Shown here: one piece after another, positions 1 to 11,601 of the stretch
How positions within the stretch are numbered: the first letter of the stretch is position 1
How the letters are laid out: every line of letters starts with the position of its first letter
Source: Castanea sativa
Lineage: Eukaryota > Streptophyta > Magnoliopsida > Fagales > Fagaceae
Direction: 5' to 3'
Length of the DNA stretch: 64,000 bases
Assembly: GCF_040712315.1 (NCBI RefSeq)
Contig: NC_134013.1
Location: 87,984,001-88,048,000, forward strand
Notes under the pieces: generated by a model
Databases searched by the model: none
What the model was told of the DNA's origin: nothing
Seen by the model: only the letters and a program-made list of their open reading frames with translations
Made by a program: the position numbers and the translations under genes

Positions 1-172
1 CTTTGTTAAATTGCGTTCTTCTTTAAAACTCCATTTTTAAATTCATAATGATCTTGGAAAAAATACTAAAATGTCAACAAAAGTTATTACTACACTTACC
101 TGTTTATTCACTGAAAGGTATCAGGGAATGCAGCCATTACTGTACTCTTCATATCAAAATCAAGAGGCTTAC

Positions 173-1188
173 CTTTTCATATGACATAAGTCGTTTATCT
201 GATTGAACAATGTCAATGGTAGTCATCCCTGCTGTGTTTATAGCCATCCGGTCGACTCTCCTGTCATCTGCCAGCATCATCAATAGTGCATAATGCCCTT
301 TGATGGCAGCTAAATGAAAAGCAGTGTTTCCTTCGCTATCATGCTCATTTATGAGATCCCGGAAAGCCAATTCCTGTAGGAAAAGCTTTACCACATTTCT
401 CCTTCCACTTTCCACTGCAAGATGAAGAGCAGTCCTATCTCTGTTGTCTAACAATTCACAAGTATCTGGACGTTTTAAAATGATCACTCTCACTACATCA
501 ATATGCCCTTCTTTTGCTGCAATATGAATAGCACACATTCCTTCTCTGTCCTTCACATAGGCAGTGTAGTTGTGGTCTTCCAAAAATAATTCGACAACTT
601 GTACATTGCCCATGTATGCAGCATAGTGAAGAGGAATCCATCCAAAGTCATCTGCTTCCAGAATTGCAGATGGACAAATTTTTGTTTCTAACAACTCACC
701 CACAAACACTACAAAAACAGAGAGAATTGTGTTGTTAATACTTAGCTAGGTTCAGCATCTATATTGTAGGATATCACTTGAAAATAGAGCCTTATATTGA
801 GAAAAAAGTATAAAAATAAAGAACTTAATAAGGGTTTCAAGAAATGACACCCCAAAATAGGCTCTACTCCTTTATAAAAAAGGTCATCTCCAGTTTAAAT
901 AAATTCAATTTCACGGTTCAAATTAAATTTTATAATTTTACTCCATCAAAATTTTAAAAATTCCACAGTTCGATCTAAATTCTTATTCTTCTTAATATGT
1001 ACACTACTATTCGGTTCATTAACTCATATGTAATTTATAATTTAAAAATACTAAAAATTTTAAATTTAAACAAGTTATTGGTGAAATAGTTATTGATCTC
1101 TAGTCATCTTGAAATTTTGCAAGCATAAATGGTATAAGAAAAAAATATAATTTAATGGTGAATTTTTCAAAATAAGTACACTCTTGAT

Positions 1189-1230
<42 letters not shown>

Positions 1231-4200
1231 TGACTGACATAATTAAAGTAAAATTTGTATGCAGTTAGAGAATTAATTAAAGTAAAATTTTATTATGTTT
1301 CCATGTACTAGTGTTAGTTGCAATGTAGAGTTTTTGGAGTATTTGAGGTTTGGGTTTCTTGAGAGTTTTTGTGCCACTGTTACAATAATTTTATTTTCCT
1401 AGTAAAAATTTCTTATCACTGGCGGCATCCAGTATGTAGGGAAATTGTCTAATCACGTAAATTATTGTATTTTTTGTGTGAAAACTTATTGATTTATTTT
1501 TATTTATTGTAATTTGTTTTAATCCTGTAGGAACTATTGCACAACAAGTGGAAACTAAGAAAAATTGTCTGCGAACTGCGAAGGGAGATGCATGTATTTA
1601 CCTACTCCTGTCATCCGTTCATATTCTGGGTGAGGAAGCTTGAAAGCAGCACGAAGGAAGTTATTAATGTAGAAGAGGGTATAATTGCGCTGTACAGCCT
1701 TTTCCTTAATGGATATATACTGTTTGCCTGCAAGGGATAAATAAGCAGCAACAAAAGTTGGTGAAAATGATATAAATAATCAAGAATATTGTAAGATCTA
1801 AATTTTGAACTTATAGCTTAATTAAGAATCGTATAACTAAAGAATGAATTTCATGATAACTAAATCTTTATTATCAAAAAAGTCAAGAGATTAATTGATT
1901 TTTTGTGTAGCCAGAGATTGAACCTCAAATATCATATTTGATGAGAATAGATTTTACCACTTAAGTTAACTAGAACCCACATTTCAATGATATAATTAAA
2001 TTAAATTATACAATAGGTAGTGCAAATAAAGTAATTAAGAAAAATTTAAGTTCCATGACAAATGAATTTCTTGTAAGGCCATATTCATATCAAAACCCAA
2101 AGATTATAATAGATTATAAAGTAATTTAAAATATTTATTGAAACTATTTTCAAAATTTTTTTTTTTTTTGTGAAACTTTTGATAATTTTTTAAACTTTTT
2201 TGTACTAGGCTTTCACTTAATGTGAACTGTGGGGTCTTGGGCTTCAGCCGAGAGCGTGGGACTTTGGCTAAGATCGTGAGTAGTCCAAGTCCAAGGAGGA
2301 ATATCTCCTCGGATAAGCTAAAAGTAGATCGGGTATAGATCCTAATGATCAAAGTGACCTTCTAGAAAGTTCTAATGACAAGAGCGAGCATCATGAACGT
2401 ACAATAGGGATAATGACTCAAAAATATTTAAGGGAAAGCTGCTACACCGCATTGAATGCCCTGCAGCTAACTTTCTGACCGCATTTATGTGAAAAAGACC
2501 CCTGAACAGTGTTACCTCGTCAACCACAACTCACAGAAGGGCAAAAAGGATGTCTGATGGGATAAACACTCAAGTGGTGGCTCAAAAGATCTACAAGTGT
2601 AGGATTAAGATCATACAAAAGGAACTATATAATGGAAGAGACCCTTCATGAAAAGGGAATGAAAAAAGGAGAAAAGAAAGCACTATAGCAATCTCAACAA
2701 CTCTTGTAACCATTTTCATCCAATATATACTAGAACAGAGCTCCTCGGACTGTGCTGAGAACAAACTTTCTCGCACAAACCGAGTTCAATTCTTGTTGGC
2801 TCATCATCCAAAACTATATTAACTGTTATCCATGCACTAAAGCCTAGCTCTTTGACCCACTCTACAAATTGATTGTACTGGGTTCACTGGCCAAGATCCC
2901 TTACATTTTGGGCTTGGTTTAAAAATCGTGTCCCTACAATTGGCGTCATCTGTGTGAAAAGCTTGTGTGATAGTGAGTGCAACGGGTAAATATGGTAGGA
3001 TCAGGGCCCCATTAGTAAGATTCCCTAGGGAAAGCCATTATGGTGGCCAGTTTACTATGTGAGCAAATCACTTCATAAGGCACACACATTAGTTGTCCTA
3101 ACTTAGCTTCCGCTCAGGTCTATACTACGAAGTGCGGATTATACGGGGAGGATTGCTAAATGGGGCACAGTTCTAGGGGCTTCTAACATCAAGTACATGC
3201 CTCGTACCTCTGTAAAGGGCCAGGTCCTCGCAAATCTGGTGGTCGAGTTCGCTGAACCTCCATTAAAGGAAGTGGCAGCAACACATGAGCAATTCAAAGG
3301 GGCTTTGCGGCGGGGCTAGTTTTGGAAGGTATATATTGATATCTTCTAATCTTTAAAAGTGGTTAAACAGAACCTTAGCTATGCCGGGTCCTCGAACCTC
3401 CTGCTTTGGGGAAATTAACACACATTGGCATCTTTAGAAGTGGTTAAACAGAACCTTAGCTATGCCGGGTCCTCGGACCTCCTGCTTTGGGGAAATTAAC
3501 ACACACTAGCAACTTTCAAAGTGTTTAAACTATAACTCAATCATGTCTCGGTCCTCAGACCAGATGATGTGGGAAAGTTAACACTCCATGACATCTCTCT
3601 TCAAGTGTTTAAACTATAACTCAATCATACCTCGGTCCTCGGACCAGATGATGTGGGAAAGATAACACTCCATGACATCTCTCTTCAAGTGTTTAAACTA
3701 TAACTCAATCATGCCTCGGTCTTCAGACCAGATGATGTGGGAAAGTTAACACTCCAAGACATCTCTCTTCAAAGTGTTTAAACTATAACTCGATCATGTC
3801 TCGGTCCTCGAACCAGATGATGTGGGAAAATTAACATTCCATGACATCTCTCTTCAAAGTGTTTAAACTATAACTCGATCATGCCTCTGTCCTCGGACCA
3901 GATGATGTGGGAAAGTTAACACTCCATGACATCTCTCTTCAAGTGTTTAAACTATAACTCAATCTTACATCAGTCCTCAGACCAGATAATGTGGGAAAGT
4001 TAACACTCCATGACATCTCTCTTCAAAGTGTTTAAACTATAACTCGATCATGCCTCGGTCCTTGGACCAAATGATGTAGGAAAGTTAACACTCCATAATA
4101 TCTCTCTTCAAAGTGTTTAAAGACCAGATAATGTGGGAAAGTTAACACTCCATGACATCTCTCTTCAAAGTGTTTAAACTATAACTCGATCATGCCTCGA

Positions 4201-6081
4201 TCCTCGGACCAAATGATGTGGGAAAGTTAACACTCCATGACATCTCTCTTCAAAGTGTTTAAACTATAACTCGATCATGCCTCGGTTCTCGAACCAGATA
4301 ATGTGGGAAAGTTAACACTCCATGACAACTTTCAAAATGTTCAAACGGAACCTTAGTTATGCATGGCTCATCGGGCCACATACTTTTGGGAATTAACATT
4401 CCATGATATCTATTTGTTTCTCACTAAGTGTCAAGATAAGCCTAAGTTTATAAACAAATCCTCAGATTGGTAGCTCTGAAAGGAGCAATTTACAGTACAA
4501 ATATGGGGCGCGTGAAACGGCACTCCCTCAGGTGTAAATCAAAAGATCAAAGCAGAATTAACTCTTAAGAATCCAAAACCCAACTTTTTTCCTCGGATGA
4601 GAGGAAAAAACCAGAGTTTTGAGGGGCTAATGTGGGGTCTTGGGCTTCGGCCGAAAGCGTGGGGCTTTGGCCGAGATCGTGAGTAGTCCGAGTTCAAGGA
4701 TGAATATCTCCTTAGATAAGCTAAAAGTAGATCGGGTATAGATCCTAATGATCAAAGTGACCTTCTAGGAAGTTCTAATGACAAGAACGAGCAACATGAA
4801 TGTACAATAGGGATAAGGACTCAAAAATATTTAAGGGAAAGATGCTACACCGCATTAAATGCCTTGCAGCTAACTTTCTGACTGCATTTATGTGGAAAAG
4901 ATCCCTGAATAGTGCTACCTTAGCAACCACAACTTACAAAATGCCAGAAAGAGTGTCTGATGGGATAAGCACTCAAGTGGTGGCTCAAAAGATCTACAAG
5001 TGTAGGATTAAGATCATCCAAAAGGAACTATATAATAGAAGAGGTCTTTCATAAAAAGGGGATGAAAAAAGGAGAAGAGAAAGTACTGTAGTAATATCAA
5101 CAACTCGTATAATCATTGTCATCCAATATATACTAGAACAGAGCCTCTCGAACTGTGCCGAGGACAAACTTTCTCGCATAAACCGGGTTCAATTCTTGTT
5201 GGCTCATCATCCAAAACCATATTAACTATTATCCATGCATTAAAACCTAGCTCTTTGACCCACTCTCTACAAATTGATTGTACTGGGTTCACTAGGCCAA
5301 GATCCTTTACATTTTGGGCTTGGTCTGAAAATCGTGTCCCTACATGAACTATGTTGTTGATTGTTTTAACTTGAACTATGTTAATGATTTAATTTATTGT
5401 AAGTATAATAAATCATTTGACGAAATTATAATGTCGTATAACTTGTAATAATTTCATTGAGCTATATAGAGCAAGCATGAGATGCAAGGCACAACTTTAA
5501 TGATTAAAAACAAAAATAGTAAATTATTAAATAAGATTAAACTAATTAGAATACACTAATTTGTAAAAAATCTTGGTTGTATAATTTCAATTGGACTAAT
5601 ATTTCTTAAACTCTTTGAAACATTGGCAATAGAGTTAAATTTAATGTAATTGTATTATACTAATTTTAATGTATTTATAGTGTGCCACACTATATAATGA
5701 GAGAACATCCACTTGGTGAAATCAAACCACTTAGGACAATCTTTATTATATTGAAAGCCTCACTGGATATCTTTTTAATAGATTTAAATTTTGACAAATT
5801 TACCATTAGATTACATTTGCTTATTATATCCTACATTCTTGCAAAATTTTCAGATGATCAAAGATCAATAGATATGTCACCAATTATTTGTTTAAATTGT
5901 AAGTTTTTATAGTATAAAATTATGCATAAAATATAGATTATTGATCATATAGTAAATAACATCTGAATGACACAAAATTTGACATGTGTATTAAGAGGGT
6001 AAAGATCAAGCAATCCGACGATTAGATTTTCAAAATATATAGCAGTTAATTTTTTTAAAAGAATTTGCAACCTTGGCTATA

Positions 6082-6139
<58 letters not shown>

Positions 6140-7208
6140 AAATTATTTTAAAATAAAACTATAAAGAATTAAGAAATAAGAATTTGTTAAGAATAAACAT
6201 AATTAAGAATTAAGAATATAAGAGCATTCCATTGATACCTGTTGACAAAACCTCATGTTACAATTAGAGTTTCTGCCTTTACATATGAATTCTTTGACTT
6301 TACTTTTGATTGGCTGGTAGTTGAAATAGTACATCTCTGGTTCTTAAAACTGTACGTGATGTCCAAAACATGGAAGTTGAAAATTACAAATGATACAAAA
6401 TATATATATATATATATATATATCGTGAGAGTTAGGATTTGACGATCAATACAAGATGCTACACTTGGAAAAGCTCTTGAATAATTCCCATTTTTCTAGT
6501 GATCAATGGAAGATTTCATGCTTTGCAAATTTACTCTGATATCATGGTAAATTGCCGATTATGATTTTGACACCCAAAATTTAATCATTGTGCTAGTAGT
6601 CTAACAACTATTTCTGCTTCTATATAGAGTTGAAGATACTTACTACTTTGTGCGCGAATAACTGCGGCATGCAAGGCATTCATGTTGTTCCTTCCTCCAT
6701 AGGAGCAATCTGGAACAGCTTTTAGTATACAACGAGCTATGTTGTAAAATCCTCGATCCACAGCCAGGAATAGAGGGGATTCCCCAGCATTATTTGTAAA
6801 CAAAGTCAACCCTGGATCTTCCCTAATTAGCAACTCCACAATCTCACAATGATCATTTCTTATAGCCTCCTGTAGTGCTGTATTCCTCTCATGATTTTCC
6901 ATCCTCAGTAGCTCCATGTTCACTTCAACATCTTGATGTTTTGCACGAGCTACTAGAAACTGGGTCATTTCAGTATGACCTAAGCTTGCTGCAATATGTA
7001 ATGCAGTGTTGCCTTTCCGATTTGTCATATACAAGAGTGATGGTTTTGAATCCAAGACTTTTTCCATGATGTGCAAGTCCACCTTTCCAGATTTTGCTGC
7101 CACATGAAGAATAGAGCCCCCCCTCGCTGTCAACTGCCCGAGAATATTCGAATCCATACTCCCAATGCCACTTCCAGAAATTGCAGCATTGAACAGTTTA
7201 GTATCCAT
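173..7208 (-). CDS. Ankyrin-repeat protein, ACD6-like, 3' end outside window
   Basis: Two exons are visible on the minus strand: 7208-6644 (188 codons plus one base) and 708-173. The donor at 6643 reads GTAAGTATC, the acceptor is TTTTTGTAG before 708, and a second donor (GTAAGC) follows 173. The phase joins cleanly. Exon 1 carries about five ankyrin repeats (for example GNTALHIAASLGHTEM) and exon 2 about four more (FGWIPLHYAAYMGN, DRTALHLAVESGRRN, GNTAFHLAAIKGHY). Proteins of this plant family usually end in a PGG domain with four membrane helices. That part is not present and should lie left of base 1, so the gene is incomplete here. ACD6 relatives act at membranes in salicylate-linked defence and cell-death control, but function here is by family only. 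The intron is unusually long because an LTR element sits in it. The ATG at 7208 is the first in frame, just downstream of a possible 5'UTR intron. Confidence 0.85.
950..1180 (-). mobile_element. Remnant of a dispersed non-autonomous inverted-repeat element
   Basis: The stretch with TTGAAATTTTGCAAGCATAA and an 'aatttaatggtgaattttt' segment matches, in the same or reverse orientation, sequences near 5.75, 8.65, 8.85, 11.85 and 51.15 kb. It is followed by an A-run and an (AT)n tract at 1202-1230. Only an internal part is recognisable. The rest of the intron to 2222 shows nothing I can name. Confidence 0.45.
2228..2938 (+). repeat. Left LTR
   Basis: 711 bases, TG...CA ends. It differs from the right LTR by scattered single-base changes and small indels (711 versus 714 bases), so the insertion is not brand new but both ends are intact. 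Confidence 0.9.
3134..3310 (+). pseudogene. Ribonuclease H remnant of a Ty3/Gypsy pol gene
   Basis: Reading from 3134 gives ADYTGRIAKW, then IKYMPRTSVKGQVLANLVVE, then FAEPPLKE. This resembles the end of the Ty3/Gypsy RNase H domain, where plant elements commonly read IxYxPRTAIKGQALADFVAE. It is open for about 55 codons with no start or continuation on either side. I read it as the only surviving coding trace in this element and as proof of Ty3/Gypsy ancestry. Confidence 0.75.
3355..4400 (+). repeat. Tandem array of about 84-bp units inside the LTR element
   Basis: Roughly ten close copies each contain GTGTTTAAACTATAACTC, then CTCGGTCCTCGGACCAGATG, then GGGAAAGTTAACACTCC and ACATCTCTCTTCAA. 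They start near 3521, 3605, 3690, 3773, 3857, 3942, 4028, 4165 and 4250, with one shortened copy near 4110. More diverged units flank them: two near 3355-3510 with CAGAACCTTAGCTATGCCGG and one near 4335. There is no open frame across the units. The divergent units at both edges and homogeneous ones in the middle suit growth by unequal exchange. Confidence 0.85.
4631..5344 (+). repeat. Right LTR
   Basis: 714 bases, starting TGTGGGGTCTTGGGC and ending TCCCTACA, directly followed by TGAAC. The short reading frames inside (4800-5054 plus, 4994-5179 minus) are LTR sequence, not genes. Diverged relatives of this LTR occur as solo LTRs in minus orientation at 10.8, 33.3 and 38.7 kb. Confidence 0.9.
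5640..6070 (+). mobile_element. Member of a dispersed AT-rich MITE-like family
   Basis: The segment with TTTTGACAAATTTACCATTA, TACATTCTTGCAAAATTTTC and the later CACAAAATTTGACATGTGTA matches copies near 8.65-8.95/9.91-10.1 kb and 51.1-51.45 kb. The small frame 5682-5912 lies in it and is not convincing as a gene. Confidence 0.55.
6084..6141. repeat. (AT)n microsatellite
   Basis: A nearly pure TA dinucleotide tract directly downstream of the MITE-like copy. A shorter one lies at 6401-6422. Confidence 0.95.
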
Positions 7209-7500
7209 TGCTATGCTTTTCTTTCTTCTTGAATCTGATCAAACAGTTTCCAAAAGACAATTAAGCATTATAAATTTCACACAGAGGAAAAATAATAACT
7301 ATAACAATATGGCAAAGTATATATATTATATAATGATTTATTTATAGACAAAAATATTGCTTTATGTAGGAAGTGCAAGAAGAGACTCACAAGCTTTAAT
7401 TGAAGGAAAATTAGGAGCTTGAAGAAAGCTTTAGATCTTGAAACTTGGACACAGTATCATATTGCACTTTTGTCTTCCTTTATAAATAACTTGTTGATAT
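7209..7500 (-). promoter_or_regulatory. Probable 5'UTR, leader intron and TATA box of the ankyrin gene
   Basis: On the minus strand a TTTATAAA box lies near 7479-7486, about 270 bases upstream of the ATG. A donor-like GTGAGT near 7390 and a TTTGATCAG acceptor near 7226 suggest an intron in the 5' leader. This is inferred from short signals only. Confidence 0.4.
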
Positions 7501-7911
7501 TTCCATGAAATTACGAGTTGAGTTCCAAGGGGCTGGCATCACCGCGTCCCCCGAAACTTCTATGAGCTTGCTTACAAGTTGCATCTACTCAAGCTAATTT
7601 ACTTTGGTCAATTTTATTTTTCCTTTTTTTTCTTTTAAAAGGACCATTTAAGCACTATGAGCAATGCTAATTGTTAGATGATAAATTGCGATTTTTTTAT
7701 TAGATATGATAAAACTTTAATTTATGACATCTACACTATGATAATTGTTCTTTGTGATGCAGCTAAGACAGAAATTCAAGATTTGAACTCTAAATCTATT
7801 ATTTGACGATGAAATATTTTACTAATTGAGTTAATTAGAACCTATTGATAAGTTGTAATTAATCCTCTTTTACAATACTCCAATCCCAGCTATAGGCATT
7901 ATTTTTCTTAA
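7501..7911. other. Intergenic, nothing recognised
   Basis: AT-rich sequence upstream of the ankyrin gene with no open frame of note and no repeat I could place. Confidence 0.5.
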
Positions 7912-8092
7912 AAGTGCTACGTTCGCCCACAACATTTTTACAACACGTTTATCACAATATCATAAGTGTCAAGTTTTTATTAGTTTTAGTTTAAATCTAC
8001 AATTTAAATTGCTTTGTTAACCATTAATAACAACCTGACACTTATAATTTATTGTGAGAATGTTGTGAAAATATTACGAACATAACATTTCT
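7912..8092 (+). mobile_element. Short MITE with GTTCACAACATTTT-type inverted ends
   Basis: It begins near TACGTTCGCCCACAACATTT and ends near AATGTTGTGAAAATATTACG, an imperfect inverted pair. The same unit of 170-180 bases recurs at 10450-10618, 20268-20437, 28909-29085 and 38274-38443. The internal part contains AACCTGACACTTATAATTTA or variants. Confidence 0.65.
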
Positions 8093-8222
8093 ATTCATTT
8101 TCTCTCTCTCTCTTAATTAAAATGTTATGAAAATTGGATTTCTCATACATTAAAATACACATTGCTATAATATAGACAAGATAGAAATATACATCTTGCG
8201 TAAAGAGATACGGCTGACGGCT

Positions 8223-8287
8223 CCGTTTTTTGTTTTTTTTGTTTGACTTTTCTTTTGAAGAAACCAAAAAAGTCAAACAAAAAACAA
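8223..8287. repeat. Local inverted repeat
   Basis: TTTTTTGTTTGACTTTTC pairs with AAAAAAGTCAAACAAAAAAC across a short loop, giving a stem of about 20 pairs. The two small minus-strand frames over it (8091-8327 and 8143-8379) are not supported as genes. Confidence 0.6.
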
Positions 8288-8520
8288 GGGAAATGGAATA
8301 ATTGGATAGGAACAGGCCAGTTGGCAATTGACGTACCCTGCAATCGCGGCGAACACAAAGAAATTTGTATTTTTCTCAAGATTCCGTCTCATACTATAAA
8401 GTCAATTCTAATATATTTCTCAACTTTTACTATTTTATTCTTTTTATTCCGATAGTATAATATAATGGGTTGGAATGATTCAAACCTAGTTCTACTATAT
8501 TTTTCTTCCTCCAAAACAAA

Positions 8521-8523
<3 letters not shown>

Positions 8524-8586
<63 letters not shown>
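8524..8586. repeat. (AT)n microsatellite
   Basis: A pure AT tract of about 63 bases. The tyrosine/isoleucine-rich frame over it is an artefact. Confidence 0.95.
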
Positions 8587-8589
<3 letters not shown>

Positions 8590-8814
8590 CTATATTTCTC
8601 TTTCTAAAAAAAAAATAGTTCTCCCATATCCGATTGGCTAAGATTAAAACTTTACTCAATATATTTTTATTGGCAATAAATTTTAACAAATTCACCATTA
8701 GATTACATTTTTTTTTCTTGTAAACTACATTCTTGCAAAATTTCTAAAAAAATTAAAGATCAATAGTTATGTCATTAATAAATTATTTAAATTACAAGTT
8801 TTTGTAATTTAAAC

Positions 8815-10330
8815 TGATTGGTTAAGATTACAACCTTACTCAATATCTTTTTATTAGTAGTGAATTTTGACAAATCTACCATTGAATTACATTTTTTCTT
8901 ATATACTACATTCTTGCAAAATTTCTAGAAAATTAAAGATCAATAACTATTGTTAGGACATATGTTATATAAATTGGCTAATCATTTGACAAAACATACT
9001 TACTTGTAATTAGATAGATTTAGGATGGGTTTAGTACTTCAAAAAACAAGAGTTCAAGTTTAGTATTGAAGTCATGCAAGTCTGTCTAAGAAATAAGTGA
9101 AGAAGTGTTGTTTATTAAAACTCGACAGATATCTCGATAGAAACATATCTATCGAGGTTTAATGCTAATGCTCTACAACAGCTCGATAGAAGCTGTATCT
9201 ATCAAGAATTACGAAATTTAGATTTCCAGATTTGATTTCACACATACCCAAGTGTATTTGTGTAGGGTTTCTTTTCTTACAACCCTAGACATATATAAGG
9301 ATTATTTTAAGAGCTGTCTCAAGTGATGTAAAGTGATTATTCATGCATTTTGTAACCAGAGACAATTTGCCCTAGTTCATCATATTCTTTGTAGAAGCTA
9401 CTGCGCATTTGTGCCAAGAGTTTTTTAACCAAGGAGCTTCTTGATCTTCATCGTTGGATGAACTGAAGAATTTTACAACCAACATCTTTCTCAAGTTGGT
9501 GTGTTAGTCACGTACTTGGATTCGTGCATCAACTGGTTAGTCACGTACTTAAAGTCATGCATTGAAATGAGAGATTGTCACTACATCACAAGTCCAATTG
9601 GGTATTAAGGTAAGGGTTCAACTGTAGGTTGGAATTAGATACTAGGATTCATTTTACTTGTAACTGCTTGTTTTGATAATAGTGGATTCTCAGGAGTAGT
9701 GACCTTAAATTCACCCGATGGGGTTTTGCCTCGGTAATTTTCCCCATTTGTAAACAAATCACCTGTGTCAAATTTATTCTGCTGCATTTAACTTAGTTGG
9801 TGATTTGTTTGCGCTACCACGCTTATTGCATGTAATTGAATCTAATTAATTAATTTGGCTAATTAATTGATTAATTTACCAAATGGGTCAATACATTCTT
9901 GACCTATTAGCTATGTCATCAATAAATTGTTTAAATTATAAGTTTTTGTAATTTAAAATTAAACATAAAATATAACCTAGATCATATAATAAATAATATC
10001 TTATTCACACAAAATTTGATATATGTATTAAGAGCGTAAAGAATATGCAATTTAATAATTAGATTTTCAAAATATGTAGTAATGTTTATTTTAGGATTTG
10101 GCTTATTTTCAGTACTTTTTTAACTGGACATGTTCTTTTATTTTAAATATACAATGGCAAGTGGTAGTGAGTTAATCTCCACACTTTATTTAGTTAGTAG
10201 ATGATGTTACAATTTCTCATTAAAATAAAAGGAGATTCTAATTAAAAAAGTACTTGAGGTAAGCCAAACCATTTATTTTAATGAGTAAGGTTGTAGTTTT
10301 AGGCTACAACCAATTTTGTAGCTAAACTTT
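8815..10330 (+). mobile_element. MITE-like element split by a solo LTR
   Basis: The left part (8815-8950) carries GACAAATCTACCATTGAATT and ACATTCTTGCAAAATTTC. The right part (9910 to about 10100) resumes with ATGTCATCAATAAATTG. The far end, near 10290-10330 (GTTGTAGTTTTAGGCTACAA), resembles the end of the copy at 51.1-51.47 kb. The intervening 959 bases are an inserted LTR. A diverged partial copy lies just to the left, at about 8640-8770. Confidence 0.6.
8951..9909 (+). mobile_element. Solo LTR (Copia-like in appearance) inside the MITE-like element
   Basis: It starts TGTTAGGACATATG and ends CTTGACCTATTA. The uninterrupted family copies read straight through this point, which fixes both boundaries. 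Flanks are ACTAT (8946-8950) and GCTAT (9910-9914), a 5-bp duplication with one transition. A TATATAAGG box near 9293 is the likely LTR promoter. The right end is TA rather than CA, taken as decay. No coding sequence is present. Confidence 0.65.
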
Positions 10331-10449
10331 TTCCTTTCTCAAAACTTAAATTAAGCAATTAGGACCAATTGCATTGCTTTCCTATTTTGTAGTTTTTTTT
10401 TATTATTTCTACTATATTTAATCTTAGTATTCACATGTTTATTATTTGT

Positions 10450-10618
10450 GAAGTATTATGTTCATATTATTTTATTAAGTGGTAACTTGGAAGTTGTTAT
10501 TGGTTCTAATTAATTTAAATCCACAATTAAAATTATTTTTTTTACCCATCAATAAATAGCTAGTAACAACCTGCCACTTTAGAATTTATTGTGAAAATAT
10601 TATGAACATAACTTTTCT
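10450..10618 (+). mobile_element. Short MITE, same family as 7912-8092
   Basis: It runs from ATTATGTTCATATTATTTTA to GAAAATATTATGAACATAAC, with inverted ends and the internal CAACCTGCCACTTTAGAATT. An A-run and an (AT)n tract follow at 10725-10767. Confidence 0.6.
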
Positions 10619-10724
10619 CTTATTATATATTCATATACTTATTTCTTGATTAATTTCATCTATATCAAATGATTGATAAGAAAAAAAAAATGTGTGTATT
10701 AAGATTATTAGGTACTTGACTCTC

Positions 10725-10767
<43 letters not shown>

Positions 10768-10770
<3 letters not shown>

Positions 10771-11574
10771 AGGGGCACGATTTGCTCCTAAGCCCAAAAT
10801 GAGAAAGTGATAGGCCTAAAGAGCCCGATACAATGAATCTGTAGAGAGTGGATTAGAAATCTAGGTTCTAACGAGTTTATATAACAATGACAGTAGGCCA
10901 ATATCACAGCATGGAAAAAATGAAATAGTTTGTATAATGAAAATTGTCCTCGGACTTAAGCCGAGGAGGTTGATTCTTATATTTCTTTCTCTTAAGGACA
11001 AATTACAGATATTGTTCCTCAGTCTACAATATTTTTCCCTCTCTATTTTTCTGATCCCCTTTTCTCAAGGACATTCTTCTATTTTATACTTCCTCTTTTT
11101 CCTCATTTCTTCCCTCCACGTGTAGGTCTAGATTGCTATTGTTGATACTTGTCCCATCAGCACATTCCTGAAATCTTTGGATAATAGCTATAAGGCTGAA
11201 AATCACTGTTCAGATATTTCTTCCTCATTAATGCGGCCAAAGATTTGGATACAGAGCATTCAATACGGTAGTAACAATTTTTTCTTAGATATTTGGTAGC
11301 CATTCCTTTGTCCTGTGTCTCCATGAAACATATCCTCATTAATAGGACCTCCTGGAAGATCATTCTGAACAACAGAACGTACCATCTGACCTTTGCTTCG
11401 CTTAACCGAGGAGACACCCCTCCTCGAACTACCTCCTTTAGCTTCCTTGGTTGCAACTTGCTTGTGAACCTCTAGGTCTGACATCCTCATTACTGTTAAT
11501 CTGTCCTCGAACAAATGAACACCCTCGAACAAAGCCAACAACCCAATATGCATTTTTGGGCCTTTCATCCTACA
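10768..11574 (-). mobile_element. Solo LTR related to the 2.2-5.3 kb element, minus orientation
   Basis: It begins TGTAGGGGCACGATTT and AAGCCCAAAATGAG, the reverse complement of the end of the LTRs at 2938 and 5344. It also contains the AGAGAGTGGATTAGAAATCT and CCTGAAATCTTTGG segments shared with the solo LTR at 33.3 kb. It ends near CATCCTACA. The left flank is an AT tract and the right flank a CA tract, so the target duplication cannot be read. The small frames 11157-11645 are LTR sequence. Confidence 0.75.
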
Positions 11575-11597
11575 CACACACACACACACACACACAT
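11571..11597. repeat. (CA)n microsatellite
   Basis: An ACACAC tract at the junction of the solo LTR and the next MITE. Confidence 0.9.
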
Positions 11598-11601
11598 ACA
11601 A

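Larger units (their letters stand above)
2223..5349 (+). mobile_element. Complete non-autonomous LTR retrotransposon with 5-bp target duplications
   Basis: The element proper spans 2228-5344. Its two long terminal repeats (2228-2938 and 4631-5344) both begin TGTGGGGTCTTGGGC and end GTGTCCCTACA. The flanking pentamers are identical: TGAAC at 2223-2227 and at 5345-5349. A primer-binding-like ATTGGCGTCATCTGTGTG follows the left LTR, and GAGGGGCTAA precedes the right LTR as a weak polypurine tract. The 1.7 kb interior has no intact gag or pol, only a ribonuclease H remnant (3134-3310) and a large tandem array (about 3355-4400). It therefore depends on a partner element for movement. It sits inside the intron of the ankyrin gene, on the opposite strand to that gene. 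Confidence 0.92.

Noticed and set aside
1537..1740. 67-codon plus-strand frame in the ankyrin intron
   Set aside because: No family motif, no promoter or splice context, and it overlaps AT-rich intron sequence; judged random.
3355..4400. Regularly spaced repeats that could suggest a CRISPR array
   Set aside because: The units are head-to-tail with no unique spacers and lie inside an LTR element in a plant genome.
4800..5179. Frames on both strands in the right LTR, similar to frames in the left LTR and in the solo LTRs
   Set aside because: They recur only because the LTR DNA recurs; frames are broken differently in each copy and show no protein-level conservation.
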